A DNA stretch of 64,000 nucleotides from NCBI GenBank assembly GCA_026413225.1, contig CM048552.1, positions 200,087,553 to 200,151,552 on the forward strand, read 5' to 3'. The position numbers were made by a program, and so were the translations under genes. How positions within the stretch are numbered: position 1 is the stretch's first letter; every line of letters starts with the position of its first letter. Shown piece after piece: positions 33,301 through 46,131 of this stretch. Source of the stretch: Otis tarda. Lineage: Eukaryota > Chordata > Aves > Otidiformes > Otididae. The notes under the pieces were generated by a model. That model ran no database searches and was not told the DNA's origin. It worked only from the letters and a program-made list of their open reading frames with translations.

Positions 33301-36300
33301 GTAAAAGCTGTTATTCAGATCATGGATATGTTAAACTTCAGGAAGTTGAAAAAATTGAGTGTGACTTCTTTCATCAGAAACACCAGGTGCATCTTGCTAC
33401 TTTTCCATATTATGAATGAAAAGAGGCATTTAATGATCATGGAAATTTCTCCACAAGTATCTGCAAGCACAGAGGTTTTTTTATTTCCATTTTTTCATTG
33501 CATTTGCAATTTCAAAATGCCTATATATATACAACTACAGGCAATATTTACTTAATGAAATTAAGTAGTACTTGTTTCTTGCATTCTACACAGTGAAGTA
33601 GGCATTCAGTAGGTAGGCGTACATTTTACTCAAAAGCAATGTGTAATGGGTTATGAGAATAAAACCCAGAAATATTGGTATTTCTGCATCCTTAAAATAC
33701 ACATTTCAATGTTATTTATCATTTTTAAACTATGAAGTTGGCTGCAATACAGTCATAAAAATCGGATGTAGTTAGTTTTTTTCCAGAAAGTAACACTTGT
33801 GAATGGTACCTGAGGAAACCCTTCCCTGACAAGTAAGTAAGAACAAGCTTCTGGATCTTAAAGAACCCTGAGCAATGGCTAACACCCAGAATGTTTTTAG
33901 ATAACTAGAAATAAAAAAAAAAATTGTGACACAACTATAAAGCCATTCTAGAAATAATTAATCAAGCACCAGATATTAGAAATTAATTGACAGCAGAATA
34001 TCAGAACTCCCATTGAACGTTTTCAGCTTTTGAAGACACCATTGCACTTTTTGTTAACTCTATGAAATAACATGTATTTTTGATATATGAACCCTCTTAT
34101 TCCACTGTACTTTTTCCTATTACTCATCATATCACCAGTACCTAAGGAAATAACCATAACAGCCTGAAAGTATGTTGATTTTAAATTATCAGCAGGAACA
34201 GCATCTCCAATTTCCCTGTTTATTCCTAAGCTGTATGTTAGGATCCATTTTTCAACATATTTACAAACATTAAGCAGACATTTGAGCGATTTGGAGGATT
34301 GGAAGGGTAACATAATTATTTGTGGGTTGTAGTGATAGTTCATTTAATTAAGGTTGGCCCTCAAATGTGGATTCAAAATGTGCTCATTCCAGTACCGCAC
34401 AACAAACTTGCATTTCTATTATCTGTCATCTGACAATAGCATATTACGTAAATCTGATGTTACACAATAATACTGTTACTCAACAAGTATTGGCAGGGAG
34501 CTATTTGGATAGCTATTATTGAAATTAGGATGACTATTGAACCTTACTTGTCTCAAGTAATCAAATTATAAAAGTGATCAAGTGCAGATGCTCTTACCAC
34601 TTTTCGATAGCAAAGGAAATGTAGCTGATGCATCTCCACGTTGGAGAGCTCTACTGAATTTACCCAAACAGTTTTGTTAGCTTTCAGATGTAAAGTCAAC
34701 CTTAATATTTTTAGTTTCTCCCTTTCAGCTGAGGGAGGATACCCTGAGGAGCTACTCTTTAAAGAGTCTCCAAACACTACCGATCTCCTCGTTTTTTCAG
34801 ACACTCATAGCTCCAATTCTTTACACTACACCAGTCTCTGAGGAAGCAGGACAAGGGTAATACTTTCAGTCCTCTGATAGATAAGGAGGGACTAGCACTG
34901 TTGAATTTTCAGTTTTACTCCCAAGCCTCTATCTAGGCTGAGTCAGCAGTTGCTTTATTTTAAAGACTCTCTTTATTCACCTACACTGCTGCAAATTGAC
35001 AAGACCTAAACATTCCAGTTACCTCTTGGAGGGCTGCTTTAGAGATTAAAAGTATATACTTACTTTGATACCACAGTGTAACTCCCAAAAGGACCAAGAG
35101 GAGGTAAGTGTGTGCATCCTAAGCAGGAGATACTCTATACCTCCTTCCTTTGAGAGCCTTCAAGAGACCCCGCACACTGCGGCAGGGAAATTTAAAGGTC
35201 ATGCAAGTGAACTGCTGACTAGACGAGATTTTGCTCCCTCAAGCAAGTATGCAGCACACTTACTATTTTGTTTGAGGCAGAAGTCCAAATCAGGGCAAGA
35301 AACAGCGCTGTTAATTAGATACTAACATCCTTCTGTGAGAAAGGGCTTCCCTGCACATTTACTCCAAACTGCTAATGCAACTTCAAGTTTCCTGATGATA
35401 TTTTTTTTTTCCTTTACACTGTAATTGCTTCTGATTTCATTGCTGTATTGCATGTGTTCATGAATCAGCAGAGGGTATCAAACCATTCTGCTGTTTACTT
35501 AGTGCTGTTTACTTCACACTGGATAATATAAACTAGAAATAAGACAGATTACTGGTGCTATATAAATGTGGTGATCCATCTGGTTACAAGTGGGAGAAAA
35601 GGTAACAACAGATCAATTCATACGCTCACTAATGCTACGCAGGATAACATGCAAGGTGATAGTACCTCTGTCTCTTGCAGAACTATTGCTCCCTGATCTT
35701 GTATCATGTTCAGCTTATGAGTGCAGCATGTCATTTTTTTCTTTTAGATCACATACACTTACAGTAACACTAAAAATAAAGATAAATAAAGATACCTTTA
35801 TGGAAGGCTATGGAATTGAGCTCATGAAGTGGGGTCCGTGTTCAGGATTCAGAGTTTAGAATTAATGCAGTCCAAATGGACACTGGATTTTTTTAGCATC
35901 CTAACGATATCTGTTACTAGTTCTCTTCTATGTCAGAAACTTGTGTAGGCAGCATTATGACAAAGCTTTTGCTTTAGCAGCTGCACAAAGAATAAGTAAT
36001 GAAAAACTGAACTAACATTTTTAGTATCCTGTACATATGACAGAAGGGATATTGTAACTGTTCAGGCAAATAATATGCACTTATGATTCAAATGAGGATA
36101 GGTTTCATGGCAAGCATCTTCTAAATTAACAATGGATAAAACAGTAACAGCGTCACAACAAATGTAAACAGTAGGTTATTTTATTCTCTAAGGGCACTTT
36201 CCTAAATAAGTTGTGAAATATCTGAGTACGGGGCATACTCTTGCAGCTGCCTACATAAGAAATTTCTTCTCCAGGCATAACAGTGACAGGATGTCAAACC

Positions 36301-38279
36301 TGCAAGGCTGAAGATTTGCCAGTATCTCTTTATGCCACAAGTGCTGTATAACACTGCTCATGAAGGTGAAGATGTAGTGATGCAGCTGAAGAGGATGGCA
36401 GAGGTCATGAACATGAAGACATAGTGGAGATATGAAATTAAGAACCTGTGCAAAACCCCAAAATTTTAGAACTGCCAAGCAAGGGAACACAGAAGGAAGG
36501 ACCATCCTATGGGGAGAACGACCCAAGGAAGCACATAACCCAGATGATAAGGCACAAGGTCGAGATGACTTTAGGGCACTGGCATGGGGAAAAGTGTGGT
36601 GCACAGATGGCACTCTAGAAGAGTATCCGTTCTTATTCTCTACTGAATTCCAAGGCTTCAATGCCTTGTTCCATTGAGCTATAAACTAGCTGATTCACCT
36701 TGCAATATGCTATTGATAGCAAAGACCTGCTAAAGAATATGCAAAATTCTCAGCGTGTTTACACCATTCAATATCTCACTATTTATCTAGAGTGAGTTTT
36801 ATCTATCTGCCTTGTATCCTATCTCCAATTATGGTTAGAAATTAAATAAATTCAGGAACACATAAGTAAGCATATGATTTCACAAATAGATTTGTGTTGG
36901 ATTTGAGGCACAGGTGGGATACACAGCCAGACCTTAGAAGCAGGGAACACCTCTAGGTCCAACAACCCAGACGTAGTCATTGCAGCTGGCACAAACTGCA
37001 CCCATGGCATAAGAAACCACCTAAGGAGCTTCCAGGACAATGCTACCACACCATCAGCATCAACACACGTAAGCCATAAAGCTCCTTTGTAAAGGAGGTG
37101 TTTCTAGCTGTTTTTCAGCAGGTTCCAGTGAAGACAATTTGCCAAAATTTTCTTTGCAGGAGGCTGATCACAAAAACTAAGGTAGAATAACTAGTGAGAA
37201 TTGAAGCCCTCTGCCACTTTTTCCATTTCACAAATTCAGCGTGGACTTACAGCACCCTTGTCAGGTGGCAGGACCACAGGAGGTGCATAAGGTGGCTAGA
37301 TGAGATCTGCAAACATATACTTGACCTTGAAACATGATTCATAAAATTTTATTCTGTTTACATTTATCTTTCAATTACTGAGATATTTTACACCCTCCAA
37401 AGGTGACTTATCTAAGTAAGAAGGTAGAAAGAACAAATGCTTCCATTTTGTTGTAACTCTATTGTTATTATTGCATTTGTGCAAAAATGTCAATTTTCTA
37501 GAGGTTTGATGATGATGAGACAAATTTAGTACAGATATATGGCAGAAGTGAATATAACCACAGTACATCTGTACTACTGTTTTAATGTTTTTCCTTACTG
37601 ATTTTGCAAAGCTTAAAGCATAAAATCACAGGAATGTTTCCTGTAAATTTAATGGAGTACATTACCATCTAATTAATATTTAATAAATGCATGAAAGCAA
37701 GCTGTGTGGAGAGGCAGAAAGGGACACAGAGAAAATGAGAGGAAGGGTGCAGCTTTGCTAACAGTATTGAAAGCAATTTATATCCAAGAATACTTATGTC
37801 TGTCTTGATTTGCCTTCTTCATAGGTGCTAAAGGGCAATTCCCAGTGCATCCTTCAGAAGAATGGACAGTCTCCAAGTTGTAAGTCTCCAAGTCTCTTGT
37901 AAGCTTCAAGTCCTGAACACTACTACATCAGAAATACCAGAAAGCTGCTCTTGAGCTCAGTTCCTAGAAGCAACGGTTTTGCCCTTGAATAGGAAGAGTA
38001 TGTTGCAGATCTTTGTGTAGGGTTTATATATTCATGCTTCTGGCAAAACTGAACTGTTTAACTTCTATTTGTGGACATACACAAGTCTCTCCTCCATGGT
38101 TTCATTCATCCTGCTCTGCTTTCCTACTATACTCTTAGAAACATGAGAAATTGCTAGCATTATCACTATGTAGTAAATAAAAACCTTTACAAGAAATTGC
38201 TGGATGCAAACTACTAAGAAACACACTTACATATGAGGAGGACATAAAGGCCAACACCTCCAAATGTGAATTCATAAAG
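27372..38279. other. long AT-rich non-coding stretch without recognised genes
   Basis: Nearly 11 kb with no CR1, LTR or exon that I can recognise. Open frames reach only 136 codons (36251-36661, minus) and none shows a known motif. T or A runs occur, for example at 29303-29315. A weak old-repeat tail at 27532-27616 is listed separately. The scarcity of recent repeats makes this the cleanest single-copy segment of the window. Confidence 0.6.
27532..27616 (+). repeat. weak ancient SINE/LINE-tail-like trace
   Basis: GCAGGCTGTGCTGTCCTCTG, then CATTTGTAAAGGGCTCAGTA and AATAGTAATGATAATTATT resembles the old amniote repeat tail with 'GCAGGGACTGTC...TTTGTACAGCGCCTAGCA...AATAATAATAAT'. The evidence is low-complexity and short. 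Confidence 0.3.
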
Positions 38280-38345
38280 TCAGGCCTGATTGTGAGAGTT
38301 GCCCTCAGGTGTCTACACCAGTTAATTTCAGTGGGAATGGTAAGA
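38280..38345. repeat. possible ancient amniote repeat trace
   Basis: CAGGCCTGATTGTGAGAGTT followed by CTACACCAGTTAATTTCAGT and GGGAATGG recalls a widespread old reptile/bird repeat built from 'CCTGATTCT...TTACACCAGTGTAA...GAAGTCAATGG'. The identification is from memory and uncertain. Confidence 0.3.
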
Positions 38346-38577
38346 GATTTCCATATCTCCCAAGGTATTAATTTAAATACCTGATATTAGACACTCGCAT
38401 TTGAAAATATAGGCTAAAATATCTTACTTTCTTCCTTTCTAATATCAGTATGACTGTTGCATCCATAAATATTGTACAGTTTTGTACCACTACTACCTTA
38501 CTAATATCTGCCCATATGAGCACTGCTGATTTATTATTTCTTTTTTGGACTTTAATCTCTCCATCAATTATCTCAAA
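38346..38577. other. short non-coding spacer
   Basis: AT-rich sequence between two old-repeat traces. Nothing is recognised. Confidence 0.5.
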
Positions 38578-38697
38578 CCTTAGATTACAACTCTCCTTGG
38601 GCGGGAACTGGCTTCCTTATGCTGCTATAGTGCCTACAATAGTGTATCTTAGATGTTACCACCTTCAGATTATAAACGCAGACAATAATAATATACA
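38578..38697 (+). repeat. ancient SINE/LINE 3'-tail-like remnant
   Basis: TTAGATTACAACTCTCCTTG, then GGCGGGAACTGGCTTCC, then TATAGTGCCTACAATAGTG, then a terminal AATAATAATA parallels the old tail order TAGATTGTAAGCTCTTTGGG, GCAGGGACTGTC, ACAGCGCCTAGCACAATGGG, (AATA)n. The order is kept over about 120 bases, which makes this the best-supported of the old traces. Confidence 0.5.
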
Positions 38698-40754
38698 GTA
38701 CACTTGGAGAACCACAAGCTGTGGCTTGTGGAAATGAAATGCTTCCATCAGACTGACTTTTCGGTAGTGAACAACTGAACTAGAAATTCAGAGTGTGACA
38801 CATTCACGATATGACACCTTGCAGTCCAAATCTTCTTTGATGACTCACATAAGCAACTCTCAGCTATCTACTTTTCTGTGTAATTCATTTTCTAAATTCA
38901 ATATTTTATATACTCAATATTCAATATTTGATGCTAAATAAACACTTAATATTAACATTACACTTTTATTTGACTGAAAAGCAGAATGCATGATAAATGT
39001 TATATTTTCAAAACGGAGTTTATGCATGAATATTATTCAGGGATTTATAGACTGACTCAGGTATAAAAAGTATCTACCAGGTTCACTTAAAATTGATGGT
39101 AAATGGGCACATAAGAAAAACCTGTTGAGCTGCTCTAAGTCCTCCAAGTAAGTCATAAATCTATTTGATGGTTTCAATACCTTAGTGTCCAAAGAGAAAA
39201 CCATACTACGTAGCCAGCTTATGGAGAAGTAAAACCTTCTTACTGTTTCTTAGAAGAACTATTTACACAGTGTATCCACACTACCAAAACTCCATAGCAC
39301 ATACAAACCAGGAGCTACCAGGTACAGTCTCAGCCATACTCACAAACATGCTATAAACAAAACACAAATCTCAGTATAAAAAGGATTGCCCTTCCAGCTC
39401 AGTGCTACATGGGTTTGATTTCGAAGCATGAATCCTTTAGCTCCCAAGAATCTACTGAGAGGCAGCAAAAAAAAAAATTAAAGCACCAGTTTCCTCATCC
39501 TCCAAAATCTCGCTTGCTGCATGCAAGGGAAGCATTAATGGCATGTAGCTACTACTGCAATAAAGATAACTGATCATCCTGGTTATTACGATCTACAAAT
39601 TTGAATCACATGAGCTTACTCAGATACCTCTACCCAGCACCAGCTCAGGCTTTCCCTGTCAAAACCAAAAGAGTAAGAACCTGAGTTCCCATCGTACCGT
39701 CTCCAAACTGGAAACTCAAGCTGACACTCCCCTGCCTCACGCTTCCTACAGACACTTACATTTGGCCAACCCCCTCCCCCTTCCACCCCAAAACAGTATT
39801 AGAAAGAGTTGCGTATCACTAATGTGGCTCTGACAGTGCTCCATACCCATCTTGTAGAAAGCAGTGCAGAAATTTGTCCTTTGTGTCTACGTATGGCAAC
39901 GAAAAACAGTACAGCATGATGAGGATCTGAGGTGACATGCCAAGATGGCACATTAGGATATTTTAGGACTTCAACCAGGAAAATACATTTCTGGCTCACA
40001 CCGCAGCCAGACAGCCCACCCCAGCAAGGCTCGGGGCTGGCGCCTGCAACCACGCTGTAAGTGGCTCCTACCAGGAGCACATCAGGTATTAGAAAGATTT
40101 CATAATACTCACAAATGCTAAGAAAGCCATTGCTGACAAAGAACTGTGAAGCCAAAATACGGAGTTCTTGCTCATCTGCATTTTATCAGAGACCATTTCA
40201 TTTGGCTTTTAATTAGATTAAATCAAATCAATAGTGGATACAAAGGTCATCTGATTTGTATCGTTGCTCCAAAGCTACAGCCTAGTGTTACTTTTATAAT
40301 ACATTATTCTGAGAAGGTAATATTCCACTTTTAATATTATCACTTGAGTTTCTGTAATTAAATAATGATGGTTTCCTAACACTAAATAATACAACATCAC
40401 ATCTATTCGAAACACAGAGAAGGACAAAAGACATTGAGAAGTCTAGGCTCACTGTTGAATAGTGTGCACAGGTACGCAAGACCATCTCTCTACAGAGCAT
40501 CTAGAATAGAAATTTCAAAACACTAAGTAACTTTAATAGTATCTTGGTTTTACCCAACTCAGAAAGGCATTTTCTCTGATAATACATTTGTTTCTCCAGA
40601 CTGAACATGGAATTATTTTTTATTGCAAATATGATTACCTTCCTTTGCCACAAGAAAATATTCACTTTTATGAGACTGATACTGGGAAAGTTGTCAGTTA
40701 AAGCATTTAGCTGAGCCATCTCAGTGTGCTTCTCCTACTACCAAACATAACATA
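38698..40754. other. non-coding stretch
   Basis: AT-rich with no recognised gene or mobile element. A C-rich patch lies at 39769-39789. The 118-codon minus-strand frame at 39799-40155 shows no motif I know. Confidence 0.6.
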
Positions 40755-40759
40755 CAGCA
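40755..40759. repeat. target-site duplication, left copy (CAGCA)
   Basis: CAGCA is repeated exactly at 41303-41307 on the other side of the LTR. Confidence 0.75.
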
Positions 40760-40887
40760 CGTTGTGATTTAACCTCAGCCAGCAACTAAGCACCACGCAG
40801 CTGCTCGCTCACTCCTCCCCCCGCCCCAGTGAGATGAGGAGGAGAATCGAAAACAAAGTAAAACCCATGGGTTGATACAAAGACAGT

Positions 40888-40893
40888 TTAATA
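40888..40893 (-). terminator. variant polyadenylation signal of the LTR
   Basis: On the minus strand the sequence reads TATTAAACTG, giving ATTAAA, a functional variant of AATAAA, at the expected place in the 3' part of the LTR. The position is accurate to within a few bases. Confidence 0.45.
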
Positions 40894-41021
40894 GGACAGC
40901 AAAAGAAAAAAAATACATATACACACAAAATGAATGATGCACAGTACAGCTTCTCACCACATGCTGACCAATGCCCAGCCCAACCCTGAGCAACAATCCC
41001 CACCTCGGCCAATGCCCCCCA

Positions 41022-41028
41022 GTTTATG
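41022..41028 (-). promoter_or_regulatory. degraded TATA region of the LTR
   Basis: On the minus strand CATAAAC follows GCTCTC and precedes TGGGGGGC. Related copies have a stronger TATATAAAC here, so the promoter box appears mutated. Confidence 0.4.
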
Positions 41029-41302
41029 GAGAGCATGAAGTCATATGGTATGGAACATCCCTTTGGTCAGCTGAGGTCAGCTGTCCTGACTGTGCCCTTT
41101 TCCAGCTTCTTGTGCACCCCCAGCCTTCTCACTGGAAGGGCACTAGGAGAAGCTGAAAAGTCCTCGACTTGGTGTAAGCAATGCTCAGCAACAACTACAA
41201 AATCAGTGTGTTGACAACATTATCCTCATTCTAAATCCAAAACACAGCACTACACCAGCTACTAGGAAGAAAATTAACTCTATCCCAGACAAAACTAGGA
41301 CA

Positions 41303-41307
41303 CAGCA
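41303..41307. repeat. target-site duplication, right copy (CAGCA)
   Basis: Exact match to 40755-40759. Confidence 0.75.
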
Positions 41308-42713
41308 TAAAGCAGGTTAGAAATGGCAGGTATTTTTGCAAAATTTTTTGGAAGAAAGTTTCTCTTTGTTCAGTGGAAAAACATCCATTTCCTTTCTCTT
41401 CTTTCTTTAAAATAGTATTTTAAACAGGTTACACTACTAATTTCAATTTTTTAAGCTGCAAAGGATGAAAACACAAGCATAAAAATGTCTTAACCCAAAG
41501 TAAAAATCATCTATTTTAGTTGAAGATTTTAATTTTGTTCATTTTGCAAAACAATACTTAGAAAAAAAAAATCTAAAAAAATACTTCCCCTTTCTAGAAA
41601 TCTCCAGCACAAAAAAAAACTTACTATGATTGGCACATATGAAGTACATATGCATTATCCTGATTTAAAAACCTCTATCTCAAAGCTAATTATATAAAAT
41701 GTAAATTTGTCCATTTTGAAGTACACATACACTTCTTACTCCAACTCGGCAGCAACACTGGAACCCTCAGGTTATAACCCTGAATTCTCAGATCACGTTC
41801 TGGCTTCCATCTGGTTTAAACAGTATTTGTATTAATTAAAATAATCTTCAAGCAACACAGAGCACATATTTCTTCATTCAAGAATATTAATACGCATGTT
41901 AAATGTAAAGACTGAAAATTAAGCTCTCTTTTAACAGTATGTCTAAAAAAAAAGGTTTCCATCCATTATACTGAGTGAAAATCCCACTGTTTCCACACTT
42001 GGAAACCTCAAGGTTATTGATAGTTCATTCTAGCTTCAAAAACAAGTCACCTCCTATTAAGGGAAATGCTAGGACATTTGAAATAATAAAACATTTTATA
42101 GTAATTAGAATATTAATTTCAATGAATGTATTATTCGCTTTGAACATTGCCTCAATAAAAACAGTTATTTCAGCATTATTATGTGGCTCTAACAATATCT
42201 TATGAGTCCGAATCTGACAGTACAACCATAAGTACACCATTATCACTCCAATATTACAACAAATTTAGGTTTAGACAGTGATTTATTTTGATTATCCTTT
42301 GTCAAGTCAATCATGTGTTTTACTGAACAGAGGAAACAAGCTGTCAAGAAGTTCCACCTTGAAACTGCATAGAAAAGTTTTGTTATCCTTTATGTTAGTG
42401 AGATTTTGTCCCTGTTCTAGTATACTGATAGGAATATATGACTATTTTTTAAAAAATACTGTCACTTAAGTTATTATTTTATTCACTTCAGCTAATTCTG
42501 GGCTTTTAAAATCCATCATCAATCTGAATTTTGAGGTATGACTTTTCTTCAGCAGTGAATTCCTGGCAATATTCAGTGGCAATACCACGCTTACTCCCAC
42601 CTGCAAAGGTAAACATTGCTACATACCAGTCTTTACCTCATACTGCAAATCGAATGTAGTATTTTGAATTGACAGATTCTTTCAGAAGTCTACAAGGTCT
42701 GAGCCCTTGTAAT
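41308..42713. other. AT-rich non-coding spacer
   Basis: No gene or mobile element is recognised. There are A-rich patches near 41561-41580 and 41611-41620. Open frames are below 80 codons. Confidence 0.6.
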
Positions 42714-43364
42714 TAGAATCATAGAATCAGAATGGTTAGGGTTGGAAGGGACCTTCAAAGGTCATCTAGTCCAACCCCCCTGCAAGGAGCAGGGACATCT
42801 CCAACCAGATCAGGTTGCTCAGAGCCTCATCCAGCCTGGCCTTGAACACTTCCAGGGATGGGGCATCCACCACCTGTCTGGGCAACCTTTGCCAGTGTTC
42901 CACCACTCTCAATGTAAAACATTTTTTTCCTAATATCCAATCTAAATCTACCTCCCTCTGTTTTAAAACCATTACCTCTAGTCCTGTCACAAGAGGGCCT
43001 ACTGAACAGTCTCTCCCCATCTTTCCTGTAGGCCCCCTTGAGGTATTGGAAGACTGCCCTAAGGTGTCCCCAGAGCCTCGTCTTCTCCAGGCTGAACAGC
43101 CCCAACTCTCTCAGCCTGTCCTCACAGGAAAGGTGCTCCAGTCCTCTTATCATCTTTGTGGCCCTCCTCTGGACCCTCTCCAATTTGTCCATGTCCTTCT
43201 TATGCTGGGGCTTCCAGAACTGGACACAGTACTCCAGGTGGGGTCTCAGCAGGGCAGAGTAGAGGGGCAGAATCACCTCCCTCGACCTGCCGGCCACACT
43301 CCTCTTGATGCAGCCCATGATGCGGTTGGCCTTCTGGACTGCAAGGGCGCATTGCCTGCTCATG
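42714..43364 (-). mobile_element. 5'-truncated CR1 LINE fragment with a long surviving ORF2 C-terminus
   Basis: The plus strand begins with TAGAATCATAGAATCAGAAT, the reverse complement of the CR1 tail, then the 3' UTR core GGTTGGAAGGGACCTTCAAA. The minus-strand frame 43363-42827 is 178 codons. It starts [20 protein letters not shown] and includes [40 protein letters not shown] and [19 protein letters not shown]. These blocks form the C-terminal third of ORF2, downstream of the polymerase catalytic core. A frameshift near the end moves the [20 protein letters not shown] part into the overlapping frame 43020-42766. It lacks the catalytic domains, so it is inert. The fairly long frame suggests intermediate age. 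Confidence 0.95.
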
Positions 43365-44554
43365 TGTTATATATCACTACATGCAAGAAACAATTGTATA
43401 CATATTCAATTCTTTATTCTTAAATATTACACTGATCTCCCTGATGCTGCCTAGGCTTAGCTGCCTCCAACAGGGTCCTTCATCTACAATTAACACTATA
43501 AAAAGCAAGATGACATAACCGAGATAACCCATAACCTGAATTTCCATATCCAGCATCCTATACTTCCACATCCAGCATCCCATCCCAAGCTGCTCTCCCT
43601 ATTCCTGGTACTGGAGAGCTATTCTTAGTCACAGTCCTCTTGTAAAACTGACATGATCGGACAGTCTGAATTATTGCCCAGAGCTACTTATGCTGCCCTC
43701 ATTTAAGAACTGTATATAAGCTTTTCTAATTTCTATGGCAAGCACAAGTACTAACAGCATTTGGCAGGATATTTATTTGATAGCTGTTTGCAGCTACAGT
43801 AGTCATTACTGTAGAGAAATGACATGCACTATGGCCCTGTATTTGACTTTTTAAGAAAAGACAAGACTGCCTATTTACAGTACGGTAAATATTGACTTCC
43901 TATTAATGATCACTTTACGTAAATGGTATATTCTGGCTGTTAGCTTCCTCGCTGATTGTTCTGTCTCTTTATTAATTTGTGGTACGAAGAAGACTGAGTA
44001 ATGTTTAATTGCTGCTTGAATTCCAGAGAAATCTGGTGGAGCCCCACTGTCATTTTTTATTTAAATATACATTATCTTGTCAGTCAACCTGGCATAGTAC
44101 TAGCTTGTTAATGTTATAGTCTACAGACAGTGTGATGTATATTTTAAAGGTTTAAATTATAATTTTTAGTCAACAGAGCACAAAGAGATGCAATCTTTCT
44201 GACAACCAGCCTTCTAGAAAGCCCCCTATGAGTTACAGAGTAATTCTCCTAATTTCCAGCAGTGCTTAGCACTGACTCTCGTGCAGTGTTAGGAGCCCAC
44301 AGCAGCTACAGTCACTGCATCCACAGGGTCCATCGGCACAGAGCTGGGTGGTGCTGGCAGGGACACAGCAGACACGCGGCTCCACCGTATGCCCTCAGCC
44401 CTGCCTCCTCCATGAGCACGGGGATCAGAGCTTGGCAGAGGCATTTACTGGGTATGATGTTTGCAGTTCAACACTGCACTGCTTTGGTTTGTTTCTTCCA
44501 GTGAAGTCTGCTCAACTGGAATGTCTTCCTCTACATCTCTAGCCATATTCAGCT
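43365..44554. other. non-coding spacer between two CR1 fragments
   Basis: No gene is recognised. The part at 44261-44430 is richer in G and C, without identifiable features. Confidence 0.6.
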
Positions 44555-44712
44555 AATCACAGAATCATAGAATCATAGAATGGTTTGGGTTGGAAGGAAC
44601 CTTTAAAGGCCACCTAGTCCAACACCCCTGCAAGGAGCAGGGACATATCCAACTAGATCAGGTTTCTCAGAACCTCATCCAAGCTGGCCTTGAATGTTTC
44701 CAGGGATGGGGC
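44555..44712 (-). mobile_element. short 3'-end CR1 fragment
   Basis: AATCACAGAATCATAGAATC, then GGTTTGGGTTGGAAGGAACC and TAGTCCAACACCCCTGCAAG, through CCAGGGATGGGGCAT, are the reverse complement of the CR1 tail, the 3' UTR and the last ORF2 codons. The copy ends abruptly at about 44712. It closely parallels the 3' end of the 42.7-kb copy. Confidence 0.93.
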
Positions 44713-46074
44713 ATAATCAATATGATTAAATACACCTCTCATGGCTTTATTTGGATTGTACGATGGGCACTGGTCCCAGTACACAAGAACCTATTATTTG
44801 ATTTGTCAGGCATGACAAATCCTCAGTGTACAACCACTGTGGCTCTAACAAAACATAAGGTAAAGCTTCGACAAAAATCATGATGCATAATGGTAAATTA
44901 CATGAAACCCAGCATGTGGGATAGCAGAGCTCTCTGATGGTTGGAACTGCTTGCGGGCAGTCAGCAAACACAATCAGTTAATAGTGGTCTAAAAAACATT
45001 GTTGATGTTTATCAGTCAGTAAAATGAAAATATAAGATATTACAGTTTTATTTAATATTTCACTTGCTCTTTTAAAGCAATGCTTACTAATTAAAGACAT
45101 CACTTATTCAGATTATTGTCAAAATATTTATATAGTTAAATCACATATCACAATTCCACCACAAAAAATATACAAATTGCCTGTAACATTAGAACACAAG
45201 GAATTGTTTAGAAAACAAAATGTATTTGCATTATTTTTCTACTGTGAAAATATAGGTTTTACATACATATTTCATGACCCTGAATTACTTCAAGCTCACA
45301 AATAGTTCAATTAAAGAGAGCAGGACTGCCAGCTCACTCAGCTGCTACAGGGGGGAGTGGGTACTTGAGCAGGGTCAACAGGCTATATTTCCCGTCAGTG
45401 AAGCCTTAAGATTATCCCATCAATTTTCCTTCGTCAAAAGCAGACTCTTCCAGATAAAGAAACTTCCATTCCTCTTAGTAGCTATGTTACGTGGTCCAAG
45501 CACAGACCATCCAGAAGCCCTAAGGGACTTTCAAAGCAGCAGAAAATGTGTGTGTCCAGGAGACATGCCCTGGAGTGTCAGATGTACATGTGTTAAACAT
45601 AATGAATTGAAAGTAAGGAAAAGTTTGTATGTAGGTATGAAACAGGTGGTGGGATTGTCCCATTCTGGCCCCATTTTGCTGTGAGGGAGATGTTTCTTGA
45701 AGAACAATCAGGATTAAAGGTCCAGAAAGTACAGGGGAGAGTGTGGCTTCATCCTGTGATGCCACAGGCAGATTCCGAGTGTTGCACATCTCAAAGCCAG
45801 TCCAGGAGTCACTACCACTGGCAATAACATGACCCTTCCTAGCCTGAAAATGGCCTATCACAAACAACAGTCAAGGGCTTTAACTTCCCAGAAGTTTCTT
45901 AGTCCTTGCTCCGATACAAGGCAGGGAAATTGGAGATAATCCTTTAATCTCCACCCACGCTTCTGGTGTGGAGAATACCTTCACATGTGGTGAGGCTGTG
46001 TATCTGAAAGCGAGACACCATCCAGACCAATGCAGCTACCTTTTTCTTTCTTCTATCCTATCTTTGCAGTCTGG
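44713..46074. other. non-coding spacer
   Basis: No gene is recognised. Plus- and minus-strand frames of 136 and 115 codons overlap at 45274-45867 without known motifs and are taken as chance. Confidence 0.55.
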
Positions 46075-46131
46075 ATCACGTCCCATGGACTTGTGCACCT
46101 TCATGTTCCTTAGATGGTCCAAACCTGCTCC
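46075..46131 (-). mobile_element. tiny internal CR1 ORF2 fragment
   Basis: GTCCCATGGACTTGTGCACC, TTCATGTTCCTTAGATGGTC and CAAACCTG match, apart from a few bases, the CR1 segment at 60207-60257 (GGTGCTATGGATTTGTGCAC, then TTAAGGTTCCTTAGATGGTC). On the minus strand it encodes the linker just before the reverse transcriptase. It has neither tail nor 5' end, so it is a remnant of a larger deleted copy. Confidence 0.75.

Larger units (their letters stand above)
40760..41302 (-). mobile_element. solo LTR of a second avian ERVL-type family
   Basis: The element is 543 bases long and flanked by the exact 5-bp repeat CAGCA. On the minus strand it starts TGTCCTAGTTTTGTCTGG and ends near GTTAAATCACAACG. 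The strings GATAGAGTTAATTTTCTTCC, TAGTAGCTGGTGTAGTGCTG and AAACTGGGGGG mark a common bird LTR that I recognise. The element's first bases are TG as expected. The last pair reads CG instead of CA, a single transition. A degraded TATA box and an ATTAAA-type signal are in the right order. No internal retroviral sequence is present, so it is a solo LTR. It is much shorter than the LTR at 3.7 kb and belongs to another family. Confidence 0.9.

Noticed and set aside
36251..36661. 136-codon minus-strand frame
   Set aside because: No family resemblance and no exon signals.
45274..45684. 136-codon plus-strand frame
   Set aside because: No motif, and a 115-codon antisense frame overlaps it. Taken as chance in unconstrained DNA.
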